Shown: in pieces, positions 1-7,008 of the stretch
Numbering within the stretch: the stretch's first letter is position 1
How the letters are laid out: each line of letters begins with the position of its first letter
The notes under the pieces: generated by a model
Seen by the model: the letters and a program-made list of their open reading frames with translations, nothing else
What the model was told of the DNA's origin: nothing
Database searches by the model: none
Translations under genes and position numbers: made by a program
Assembly: GCA_031279915.1 (NCBI GenBank)
Contig: JAITHO010000025.1
Location: forward strand, 1-11,395
DNA: 11,395 bases
Origin: Tannerellaceae bacterium
GTDB lineage: Bacteria > Bacteroidota > Bacteroidia > Bacteroidales > Tannerellaceae
Reading direction: 5' to 3'

Positions 1-288
1 CGCGAGATAGGCATACGCAAGGTTTTCGGCTCCACAACGGGCCAAATCCTGAGCCTCTTCAACAAGACCTACGTCTGCATCCTCTGCGTATGCTTCCTCC
101 CCGCCGCCATTCTCTCGCAGATCATCATAAGCGAGTGGATGCTCAACTTCGCCTATCGCACGCCCATGCACTGGTGGGTCTACGCCGGAGCCTTTGCCGC
201 GGTAACGGCCCTGACCGTGGCCACCGTTACCCTCCAGAATAGCCGTGCCGCCTCAGTTAACCCCGTACTGAGCATCACCGAATCCTGA
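1..288 (+). CDS. ABC transporter permease, FtsX/MacB type (3' fragment)
   Basis: This is the last 95 codons of a gene whose start lies before the window; frame 1 is open from base 1 to TGA at 286-288. It begins inside the coupling segment REIGIRKVFGSTTG, the cytoplasmic stretch that contacts the ATPase in FtsX/MacB-type permeases. Two hydrophobic segments follow (residues about 27-46 and 58-78, the second after the motif MHWWV) and then a short polar tail ending in NPVLSITES. It aligns without gaps over most of its length with the C-terminus of the complete permease at 903-3269 (shared IGIRKVFG, FN-TY, RTP-HWWV, MNPV/VNPV), so the two are tandem paralogues. The substrate cannot be read from this fragment. 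In this family such proteins act in the inner membrane with a LolD/MacB-like ATPase, which is not in the window. No terminator is obvious after the stop. Confidence 0.93.
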   Translation, partial: REIGIRKVFGSTTGQILSLFNKTYVCILCVCFLPAAILSQIIISEWMLNFAYRTPMHWWVYAGAFAAVTALTVATVTLQNSRAASVNPVLSITES

Positions 289-902
289 AGGACCGCAAAG
301 TGATATGACCCCGCCTGCAAAAACATTCCGCTCAGGCCAATGTTCTATCTACCCAACAATACAAGAAATGGATTGGCGATACCCGCGTTGTCAATTTCCC
401 AAAATCAGTTGTCAATATTACTATGGCTATAAAAATTTTTCATCGCCCCTTTTTGCAGGGAGCAAACCCCGGACGGAGCTGGGCCAACTTCCCCCCAACA
501 GCCCCAAGTCTATCCAAGGACGGCCCAATTTTCCGGAAAAGAGGCCAACTCAATCCTGGCTCCATACCCTTTTCGAAAAATGAGGCAAACTCAACGTTGG
601 GGAGGGCTCATTTTCGGAAATTGGCCCAAACTCAACGTTGGGGAGGGCTCGTTTTTCGGAAATTGAGGCAAAGTCAACGTTGGGGAGGGCTCGTTTTTTG
701 GAAATTGAGGCAAAGTCTATCCGGGGTTCAGCCTGTTTTGTTCGAAAAAAGTCGATAGCTGTCCGCAGCTTGGCCCCGGTTGTGCGGCATATTGTTAGGC
801 GCGTCCGCAGTTTGTCCTCAGTTCAACTAAGTCGGGCGAACTATATGACAGTTTTAGATTGCAAAAAAGTATATTATAAAAATTATTAATGACATTGGTG
901 TG
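289..902. other. 614-bp gene-free spacer between paralogous permeases
   Basis: No convincing gene is seen here. Open frames exist in the repeat (for example 423-758 and 638-889), but the 42-bp period keeps several frames open at once and their products are low-complexity arginine/tryptophan/glycine strings, so they look like artefacts. The spacer holds a 9-bp direct repeat GTTGTCAAT at 387-395 and 408-416 (21 bp apart), the degenerate 42-bp array at 459-834, and an AT-rich run at 855-890 just before the next permease. No TAnnTTTG promoter element was found close upstream of the start at 903. Confidence 0.7.
459..834. repeat. Degenerate tandem array, about nine units of ~42 bp
   Basis: The best-preserved units start at 584, 624, 667 and 709. 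They read roughly as GGCAAAGTCAACG, TTGGGGAGGGCTCG, then TTTTTCGGAAATTGA. Unit lengths are 40, 43, 42 and 42 bp. Poorer copies lie to the left (starts near 459, 501 and 543) and right (751 and 793); in the right-hand copies TCCG recurs exactly 42 bp apart at 720, 762 and 804. Three central units carry the 8-bp palindrome CAACGTTG (592-599, 633-640, 675-682). In the unit at 751 that place is taken by a different dyad, AGCTG-TCCG-CAGCT (757-770). The pattern is a minisatellite decaying towards both ends. Its function is unknown. Confidence 0.85.
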
Positions 903-3269
903 ATGATAACAAAAATTATTCGCGGTTTATTAATCCGCAATCTGCCGGCATCGGCAATGAATCTGCTGGGGCTCTCGGTTGCCTTCGCAGCTTTTATGGT
1001 TATAATGATTCAGGTCGACTTTGAAACCAATTTCGACAGAATGCACAAGAACGAGAAGCGCATCTTCCGCCTCGATGTTTTTATAGGAGCTGATTCGGAG
1101 CGATCTTGCATACTCGGACGCGGAATGATTGACGCTGTGGATGCATCTTCGGCCTATATCGTTGAAAAAACATTGCTGAATCCCTGGATCGGGGGCATTC
1201 ATTTTACGGTGGGCGACAGTACGAACCTTCGCGGATTCAACGAAACCGTCATGACTTGCTATCCGAACATTACCCGCATCTTTGATTTTAAATTCACCGA
1301 AGGCGACCCCGACTGCCTTGTCGATCCGGAAAAAATCATAATTCCGGCAAGCATGGCGAGGCGCTTTTTCGGCAATAATCCGGCAGTGGGACAAAGCATT
1401 CAGGCCAAGGAGTACGTATGGACGAAGAGGGGCATCAGCAGCTTCACCGTTGGAGGCGTCTACAAGGATTTTCCGGGCAACACTCAGCTGAATAATGTTA
1501 TATACAGCCGCATTGATAACACCATGGAGGGCGATTGGGCCATGAGGAACTTCCTCTGCTACATACTGACTTCATCCTCATCCGAAGGAGGCAAACTGGA
1601 GGCGGAGCTGAACCGATCGTTCGATTTCGGGCCCGACCCCACTTCGGCTACGACCCAACTCCGCTTCAGCCTCCTCCCCCTGCGAGACATTTACTTCAAA
1701 CAGGCCGAATCGAATGCGGTGAAGACCGGCAATGTAACCACCGTGAGGGTACTGATGGCCATTGCCTTCCTGCTTATCTTCATCGCAGCCGTAAACTTCA
1801 CAAACTTCAGCATCGCTCTGGCTCCTATGCGGATGAAGAGCCTCAACACGCGCATAGTTATGGGCAGCAGGCGGGGCGATTTGCGTCGCAGTCTCACTCT
1901 GGAGGCAATCGCTCTGGCTTTAATCTCATGGGGCGCGGCCGTGTTTATTGTGCATCTGCTCGGAGAGAACTCTATGCTGCCTTTCATTGAAGCGGATACC
2001 AGCCTGCTGAATGTATGGCCGACGGTGCTCGTTACAGGGGCAGTGGCATTAGGTACGGGCCTCATTGCGGGCATTTATCCGGCTATGTATGCAACATCGT
2101 TCCAACCTGCCATGGCTCTGAAAGGGAACTTCGGATTGTCGCCCGCAGGCCGCTCCCTCCGCACCTGGCTGACCGGATTTCAGTACTTCATTTCCATCGG
2201 CTTGATCATAGGGGCCATGTTTATACGCATACAGGGCATCTATATGAAACAGATGGAGCGGGGCTTCGACAAGGAGCAAATCGCTATCGCCAAGATTGGG
2301 GGAAATATGTTCTACCGCAATCGCGATGCCCTGACATCGCTGCTAAAGCAGGATCCTGTCATTGAGAATGTAGCCTTCACGCAGCAAAAGCTGGGCGGAA
2401 CGGATACTTACAGTTATTATCAGTACAAAACTCCGGAGAACGAAATCTACGCTCAAACTCTGATAGTGACGCATACTATCCTCGACGTAATGGGCATCAA
2501 AGTGACAGAGGGCCGTAGCTTCCTGCCGAGCGAAGAACATCAGGGAGGGAGGCTTGCCTTCGTCATCAACAAGCTCATGAAGGAGAGGCTGAATCTCAAT
2601 CTGGGCGACCGCCTCTCCCTTCCGTGGATGGAGGAGGACGGCGAGGTCGTAGGCATAGTCGAAGCGCCCCACCTCAGCTCTGCCCGCCACGACATCAATC
2701 CGATGACCTTCGTGATCAACGCTCCTCTACCCTGCATTTACATCTATGCGCGCCTGAAGGCCGGAACCGACCCCAAACTTGCCGCCGATCACATCCGCAA
2801 GAGCATAGCCGCCATCGACCCAAGCTATCCCGTCGACGTAGAGTTCTTCGATCAGGTCTACAAGCAGCTCTACGAAAAAGAGGAGAACCTGAACACGAGC
2901 ATCACCATGCTGGCCATACTTGCGGTGATACTGTCCGTAACCGGAGTTTTCGGCCTTACGCTTTTCGAAACCCAATACCGGCGCAAAGAAATAGGCATAC
3001 GGAAAGTGTTTGGAGCAACTGCCGGCAACATCCTCTCCATGTTCAACCGAACCTACTTCAGGATAGTCTGCATTTGCTTCGTGCCGGCGGCAGTGGTGGC
3101 ATGGTATGCCGTGAACAGGTGGCTTGAAGGCTTTGCGCAGAGAACTCCCTTGCACTGGTGGGTGTTTCTGGCCTCGTTTGCGATAATATCGTTCGTCACT
3201 GCCCTCACCGTAAGCTTCCGCAATTACAGCGCCTCCCGCATGAATCCGGTTGAGAGCATAGGGAAGTAA
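903..3269 (+). CDS. ABC transporter permease, two-half FtsX/MacB type
   Basis: A complete inner-membrane permease of 788 residues. The architecture is a doubled MacB-like fold. A first transmembrane helix (about 19-38) is followed by a periplasmic core (about 40-280), three helices (about 282-308, 332-355, 373-398), a further helix (about 424-446), a second periplasmic core (about 450-665), and three C-terminal helices (about 666-688, 718-738, 752-774). The coupling sequence KEIGIRKVFGATAG lies at about 695-708; a more diverged counterpart, RIVMGSRRGDLRR, is at about 317-329. Proteins of this shape are common in Bacteroidetes and are thought to couple ATP hydrolysis by a separate LolD/MacB-like ATPase to export or envelope work. 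No ATPase is visible, so the substrate is unknown. The start was set at ATG 903; a GTG at 900 would add one residue. It is a paralogue of the fragment at 1-288, and the 614-bp repeat-filled gap argues against a simple shared transcript. A terminator-like hairpin begins 26 bp after the stop. Confidence 0.95.
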   Translation: MITKIIRGLLIRNLPASAMNLLGLSVAFAAFMVIMIQVDFETNFDRMHKNEKRIFRLDVFIGADSERSCILGRGMIDAVDASSAYIVEKTLLNPWIGGIHFTVGDSTNLRGFNETVMTCYPNITRIFDFKFTEGDPDCLVDPEKIIIPASMARRFFGNNPAVGQSIQAKEYVWTKRGISSFTVGGVYKDFPGNTQLNNVIYSRIDNTMEGDWAMRNFLCYILTSSSSEGGKLEAELNRSFDFGPDPTSATTQLRFSLLPLRDIYFKQAESNAVKTGNVTTVRVLMAIAFLLIFIAAVNFTNFSIALAPMRMKSLNTRIVMGSRRGDLRRSLTLEAIALALISWGAAVFIVHLLGENSMLPFIEADTSLLNVWPTVLVTGAVALGTGLIAGIYPAMYATSFQPAMALKGNFGLSPAGRSLRTWLTGFQYFISIGLIIGAMFIRIQGIYMKQMERGFDKEQIAIAKIGGNMFYRNRDALTSLLKQDPVIENVAFTQQKLGGTDTYSYYQYKTPENEIYAQTLIVTHTILDVMGIKVTEGRSFLPSEEHQGGRLAFVINKLMKERLNLNLGDRLSLPWMEEDGEVVGIVEAPHLSSARHDINPMTFVINAPLPCIYIYARLKAGTDPKLAADHIRKSIAAIDPSYPVDVEFFDQVYKQLYEKEENLNTSITMLAILAVILSVTGVFGLTLFETQYRRKEIGIRKVFGATAGNILSMFNRTYFRIVCICFVPAAVVAWYAVNRWLEGFAQRTPLHWWVFLASFAIISFVTALTVSFRNYSASRMNPVESIGK

Positions 3270-3295
3270 AAGCAATGAATCTTCGCTAAAAACGA

Positions 3296-3338
3296 AAACC
3301 CCGCCGACATAGCTTTGAAAGCAGTGACGGCGGGGTTT
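3296..3338. terminator. Bidirectional terminator-like hairpin between converging genes
   Basis: A perfect 11-bp G+C-rich stem (AAACCCCGCCG at 3296-3306 with CGGCGGGGTTT at 3328-3338) encloses a 21-nt loop. CGCT at 3284-3287 and AGCG at 3339-3342 can add four pairs beyond a bulge. On the minus strand the stem is followed directly by a U-rich run (complement of 3286-3298), a good intrinsic-terminator shape for the small gene at 3446-3664. On the plus strand it sits 26 bp after the permease stop but has no long T tract. The loop-side sequence can also pair with 3369-3379, giving an alternative fold (see findings). Confidence 0.75.
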
Positions 3339-3445
3339 AGCGTAATGAATGATGCGTTTATCGGATGTGCTATGTCGGCTTATACTTTTGCCTTGAATTG
3401 GTGTATGGTTAAGATGTTTATGGAATCAATAGAGAACGGAATCTT

Positions 3446-3664
3446 TCATTTATAAGGCGTCCTGATGTGCGTGTTCAGCAACTCCTCCAGCATTTCGTTG
3501 GTCATGTTCTTTTCTTTCCAGACCTTCTCAACTTCTTCGCTCAATTTTTTACGGACATGTTCGAGCCATACCTCTTTCAATTCGTTCAGGCTTTCTTCAT
3601 CCTTGTGGTATGCGAACATACGTAGAAGATGCAACTGTGTAGGGTTTAATTTAGTAGATTCCAT
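3446..3664 (-). CDS. Small charged protein, antitoxin-like, function unknown
   Basis: A 72-residue soluble protein without signal peptide or membrane segment. The N-terminal part reads MESTKLNPTQLHLLRMF. It is followed by a strongly charged, helix-prone middle (about 20-60, rich in E and K) and ends in LLNTHIRTPYK. From memory, Bacteroidetes have small proteins of this pattern (LNPTQ-HLL-MF near the N-terminus, charged helix behind) next to PIN-domain toxin genes, where they are presumed antitoxins. That link is by recall and was not searched. In this window no toxin-like ORF follows on the same strand (3270-3445 is empty), so if it is an antitoxin it is an orphan here. The minus strand has a near-match to the phylum's -7 promoter element about 25 bp before the ATG, and a good terminator hairpin lies 108 bp after the stop. 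The frame complementary to it is also open but gives a low-complexity product and was set aside. Confidence 0.8.
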   Translation of the reverse strand: MESTKLNPTQLHLLRMFAYHKDEESLNELKEVWLEHVRKKLSEEVEKVWKEKNMTNEMLEELLNTHIRTPYK

Positions 3665-3688
3665 TATTTACTGTTTTTAATTAATATG

Positions 3689-3696
3689 CGAAAATA
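3689..3696 (-). promoter_or_regulatory. Possible promoter -7 element for the small gene
   Basis: On the minus strand this reads TATTTTCG, one mismatch from the Bacteroidetes -7 consensus TAnnTTTG. It would give a leader of roughly 18 nt before ATG 3664, similar to the leaders inferred for the genes at 9195 and 10053. No TTTG-like -33 element was found at the usual distance, so support is weak. Confidence 0.35.
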
Positions 3697-3761
3697 CATA
3701 ATATGCATAAATTAGATTCTATGCAGGCACGGGATGCAAAGCCTTCCGCACGAAACGAACC

Positions 3762-3792
3762 TTTGGAAATAAAATCCGAATCGCTATATTTG
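3762..3792 (+). promoter_or_regulatory. Bacteroidetes-type promoter (TTTG - 19 bp - TATATTTG)
   Basis: TTTG at 3762-3765 matches the phylum's -33 element and TATATTTG at 3785-3792 matches TAnnTTTG exactly, with a 19-bp spacer. It is the most complete promoter match noticed in this window. Transcription should start near 3797-3800 on the plus strand, about 285 nt before the TPR gene at 4084. The transcript would therefore begin with a long untranslated region or be a separate small RNA. Confidence 0.65.
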
Positions 3793-3798
3793 CCACAA

Positions 3799-4040
3799 TC
3801 GAAAAATAATATAAACCATGAATGCAGACAACATGGATAAACGAGAACCGAGTATAATATATTAAGAGGCCGCTTAATTCCGATAAGATTGGGAGCCGAT
3901 CTGCCTGCAATTATCTTCTACTCGTTGACATGGCAGCAGATGCCGCTCGTATCCTTATTAATAGAAAAAATATCGTTGTGGGCGAAGAGCGGCTGTTTCA
4001 TCGTCGTGCTTGAAAGCTCCTTCGCCCATCAACGATTTTG
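3799..4040 (+). ncRNA. Candidate small RNA or attenuated leader of the TPR-rnr operon
   Basis: This is the stretch between the promoter at 3762-3792 and the end of the 65-nt hairpin at 3972-4036, which is followed by TTTT. No good protein-coding frame covers it; a 63-codon minus-strand frame at 3719-3910 looks accidental. It can fold in at least one more place: ATCTGCCTGC (3899-3908) with GCAGCAGAT (3933-3941), nine pairs with one bulge. It contains a possible 15-codon ORF (ATG 3818, TAA 3863-3865, product MNADNMDKREPSIIY) without a visible ribosome binding site; its codons show no run of a single regulatory amino acid. It may be a free small RNA of about 240 nt or a leader controlling the downstream genes. 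I did not recognise it as a known RNA family. The 5' end is inferred from the promoter. Confidence 0.4.
3972..4040. terminator. Strong 65-nt hairpin with A/T tracts on both sides
   Basis: The helix runs in blocks: ATCGTTG (3972-3978) with CAACGAT (4030-4036), TGGGCGAAG (3979-3987) with CTTCGCCCA (4020-4028), AGC (3988-3990) with GCT (4016-4018), and TTTCA (3996-4000) with TGAAA (4011-4015). That is 24 pairs with single-base bulges at 4019 and 4029 and an internal loop at 3991-3995. TTTT (4036-4039) follows on the plus strand. On the minus strand a run of six T (complement of 3965-3970) follows closely. It is shaped as a bidirectional intrinsic terminator. It lies only 44 bp before ATG 4084, so it could also act as an attenuator for that gene. 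Confidence 0.65.
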
Positions 4041-4083
4041 TATGAAGAAACAATAACATTCCCAATAATCTATTCGATATTTC

Positions 4084-4791
4084 ATGAAACTAAACGTATC
4101 AATAGCCCAAGCGGCCGAGGATTTTTATCAGAGAAGCTTTAATTACGCAATGGAGAGCCATGCCGCCAAAGGGCTGGAAGATTTCAGGATCCTGCTGGAA
4201 AAAGATCCGTCGAATGCAGAGACTTATTCGCAAATGGGGATCTTCTTTATCAAATGCGGAAATATGTCAGACGCATTGGTGGCCATCCGCGAGGCCATCC
4301 GCCTCAATCCCGACGTCCCTGCCTACTACATGCATGCCGGCGTTGCATATTACAAGCAAGCTAACTACCACCAGGCAATCAAACTGTTCAGAAAGGCCAC
4401 GCAGCTGAAGCGAGATTACGTGGAAGTATACTTCAGATTAGCCAACTGCTACGAGATGCTTAACGAACCGAATCTGATGGCCAAAGCATGCGCCGCTTAC
4501 CGACAATTGCTCTACTATGAACCCGACGACCTCAAGTCGATCATTGCCCTGGGAACGGCTTATGGCATGTCGGGAAACTATGACCAATCCATAGCGGCTT
4601 TGGAGCGTGCTGAGAAGATAAGCCCGGAAGATCCGATTTTGTATTATAACATGGGTATCAGTTTTTATTATAAAGGAAAATACCGCAAGGCAATATCCTG
4701 CTATGAAAAAGCTCTCGCCATCCTTCCCGAATTTCCACAGGCTAAAACTAACCTCGGAATAGCGCAAAGGGCCCTGAATGGCTCACGATGA
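4084..4791 (+). CDS. TPR-repeat protein (six repeats), function unknown
   Basis: A 235-residue protein made almost entirely of tetratricopeptide repeats, at about residues 11-42, 45-77, 79-111, 113-148, 150-182 and 184-216. The clearest is the last (PILYYNMGISFYYKGKYRKA and on to ALAILPEF). TPR arrays form a superhelical scaffold for protein binding; the partner cannot be read from the sequence. There is no signal peptide, lipobox or membrane segment, so it is probably cytoplasmic. The start at ATG 4084 has only an AT-rich leader without Shine-Dalgarno sequence, usual for the phylum. RNase R begins 31 bp downstream on the same strand, so the two probably share a transcript from the promoter at 3762-3792 or from one not recognised. 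The strong hairpin just upstream may limit its expression. Confidence 0.92.
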   Translation: MKLNVSIAQAAEDFYQRSFNYAMESHAAKGLEDFRILLEKDPSNAETYSQMGIFFIKCGNMSDALVAIREAIRLNPDVPAYYMHAGVAYYKQANYHQAIKLFRKATQLKRDYVEVYFRLANCYEMLNEPNLMAKACAAYRQLLYYEPDDLKSIIALGTAYGMSGNYDQSIAALERAEKISPEDPILYYNMGISFYYKGKYRKAISCYEKALAILPEFPQAKTNLGIAQRALNGSR

Positions 4792-4822
4792 TTATCTCAT
4801 AAAAAACATAAAGAACTAAAGA

Positions 4823-7003
4823 ATGAGCAAACACAAAACTAAATCAGAGCAAATCAAAGCCGATAGCAGCAGAAGCAAGAAGCGCAGGATGAAGAAATCC
4901 CAAATGGCCGCAGCTATCATCGAAGTTTTCCGCAACGAAGCGCGGGAGATATATAATTACAAACAAATAAGCCGCAGGATAGGTAGTGAGGCGCAGGTTC
5001 AGAAACTAATGGTTGCGGATATACTCGCTGATATGGCAACTGAAGGTCTATTGAACGAAGTGGAGCGCGGTCGATACCGTTTCAACAATCTTGGAACCAT
5101 GGCCGACGGAATATTCCAGCGACGGAGCAACGGCAAAAATATCTTTGTGCCGAATGACGGCGGATCGCCCATCTTCATTGCCGAGCGAAACTCAAAGCGG
5201 GCCATGGATGGCGACAAAGTCCGCGTGCAGATATTCGCCCGCCGAAAACGATCTGAACCCGAAGCTGAAGTAACCGAAATCCTGGAGCGCGTGGAACGTT
5301 CCTTCGTGGGAAAGCTGGAAGTTGCAAAGAATTACGCCTTCCTGATTACCGAAGATAAAACCTTGGCCAATGACATCTTTATACCTAAAGACAAACTGCA
5401 CGGAGGCAAAAATGGAGACAAAGCCGTGGTACGAATCATGGACTGGCACGAAGATGCCAAGAATCCGCTGGGGGAGGTTCTTGACGTGCTCGGACAATCC
5501 GGAACGAACACGGCTGAGATGCATGCTATATTGGCGGAGTACGGGCTCCCTTACAAGTATCCCGTGGCCGTTGAGAAGGCTGCTTCCAAAATATCCGACA
5601 AGATAGAAGCAAAGGATATGGAGGAGAGGGAAGATTTCCGTAAGGTTTTAACCTTCACCATCGACCCCGCAGATGCAAAAGACTTTGACGATGCTATCTC
5701 GGCTCGCAGACTCTACGACGGAAGCTGGGAGATTGGCGTCCATATCGCCGACGTAACTCATTACGTGAAGCCGGATACAATGATTGACAGAGAAGCCCTG
5801 GAGCGAGCTACATCGGTATATCTGGTTGACCGAACCATTCCGATGCTGCCCGAACGGCTCTGCAACGAAATCTGCTCGCTCCGACCCAATGAGGATAAGC
5901 TCTGCTTCGCTGTGATTTTTGTTCTCGACTCTAATGGCGGAGTGAAATCGAGCCGGATCACACGTACCGCTATCCGCAGCGACCGGCGATTCTCTTATGA
6001 AGAAGCCCAAACGGTTATCGAAACCGGCGAGGGCGATTGCTGCGAAGAACTTGCAGCTCTGAACGGACTTGCCGCTAAGCTGAGGGAGGCCCGATTCCGC
6101 AACGGAGCTATCAACTTCGACCGATATGAGGTTAAATTCGAGACCGACGATACGGGCCGACCCATTAGCGTCTATTTCAAAGAATCAAAGGAGGCCAACA
6201 AGCTTATAGAGGAGTTTATGCTTCTCGCCAACAAAACCGTCGCTGAGTATGTTGGCAAACGATCAGACAAGCGACAGCCTAAAACCTTTGTGTATCGCAT
6301 TCACGACACGCCCGATCCTGAGAAGATGGAACAATTCTCACTTTTCGTTCGCCGATTCGGATACAAACTCAAAGCCGACGGAGCCGGAGCTGAAGTCTCG
6401 AAGGGAATCAACAAGCTACTCGGCGCGGTTAAAGGTCGTCCGGAGGAGAATCTCATAGAAACCTTAGCCGTCAGAGCCATGCAGAAGGCGCGATACTCAA
6501 CCCTCAACGTGGGCCACTACGGATTGGCTTTCGATCACTACACTCATTTCACATCGCCCATCCGCCGCTATCCGGATATGATGGTACATCGCCTACTTGA
6601 ACGATACCTGAAGGGAGGGCGAAGCGTGTTGAAGGAGAAGTACGAGGAAATGTGCGAGCATTGCTCCAATATGGAGCAGGTTGCAGCCGGCGCAGAGCGA
6701 TCTTCCATCAAATACAAGCAGGTTGAATTTATGTCGGAACGCCTCGGAATGACATTCGGCGGAGTTATATCCGGAGTGAACGAATGGGGAATATATGTTG
6801 AGCTAAACGAAAATAAATGCGAAGGACTTATCCCTATCCGAGACTTGCACGACGATTTCTATGAGTTTGATGATAAGAACTACTGCCTCTTTGGGCGCCG
6901 TCGACATAATATCTTTAGGCTTGGCGATCCCATTAAAGTTCGCGTAGCAAGAGCTAACCTTGAACGAAAACAACTCGACTTCGCCCTTGTCGACTCCGAA
7001 TAA
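4823..7003 (+). CDS. rnr: Ribonuclease R (3'-5' exoribonuclease, RNB/VacB family)
   Basis: A complete 726-residue RNase R, which degrades RNA processively from the 3' end, including structured RNA, to short oligonucleotides in the cytoplasm. Domains in order: a lysine/arginine-rich start (1-25), a winged-helix-like segment (about 26-90), cold-shock/OB domains (about 95-225), the RNB catalytic domain (about 265-595) and a C-terminal S1 RNA-binding domain (about 644-724). The metal-binding motif DPADAKDFDDA is at 281-291, with the expected aspartates. The family signature HYTHFTSPIRRYPDMM lies at 572-587. The length is near the lower end for the family, whose E. coli member is longer at the C-terminus; the basic tail after S1 is essentially absent here. 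It follows the TPR gene by 31 bp, likely as an operon. Its stop is 5 bp from the stop of the convergent gene at 7009. Confidence 0.97.
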   Translation: MSKHKTKSEQIKADSSRSKKRRMKKSQMAAAIIEVFRNEAREIYNYKQISRRIGSEAQVQKLMVADILADMATEGLLNEVERGRYRFNNLGTMADGIFQRRSNGKNIFVPNDGGSPIFIAERNSKRAMDGDKVRVQIFARRKRSEPEAEVTEILERVERSFVGKLEVAKNYAFLITEDKTLANDIFIPKDKLHGGKNGDKAVVRIMDWHEDAKNPLGEVLDVLGQSGTNTAEMHAILAEYGLPYKYPVAVEKAASKISDKIEAKDMEEREDFRKVLTFTIDPADAKDFDDAISARRLYDGSWEIGVHIADVTHYVKPDTMIDREALERATSVYLVDRTIPMLPERLCNEICSLRPNEDKLCFAVIFVLDSNGGVKSSRITRTAIRSDRRFSYEEAQTVIETGEGDCCEELAALNGLAAKLREARFRNGAINFDRYEVKFETDDTGRPISVYFKESKEANKLIEEFMLLANKTVAEYVGKRSDKRQPKTFVYRIHDTPDPEKMEQFSLFVRRFGYKLKADGAGAEVSKGINKLLGAVKGRPEENLIETLAVRAMQKARYSTLNVGHYGLAFDHYTHFTSPIRRYPDMMVHRLLERYLKGGRSVLKEKYEEMCEHCSNMEQVAAGAERSSIKYKQVEFMSERLGMTFGGVISGVNEWGIYVELNENKCEGLIPIRDLHDDFYEFDDKNYCLFGRRRHNIFRLGDPIKVRVARANLERKQLDFALVDSE

Positions 7004-7008
7004 TCTCC

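Noticed and set aside
423..889. Open frames through the 42-bp array, giving a protein with 14-residue repeats
   Set aside because: A 42-bp period keeps frames open without selection, unit lengths of 40-43 break the frame in places, the products are low complexity, and no promoter or start context supports them.
3465..3680. Plus-strand open frame opposite the small minus-strand gene
   Set aside because: Serine/phenylalanine-rich composition is typical of the antisense of a charged helical protein; the minus-strand product is much more protein-like.
3818..3865. 15-codon leader peptide in the candidate RNA
   Set aside because: No ribosome binding site or run of regulatory codons; kept only as a remark under the RNA entry.
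3719..3910. 63-residue minus-strand protein
   Set aside because: No family resemblance; the frame overlaps the strong plus-strand promoter and candidate RNA, and has no supporting promoter or start context.
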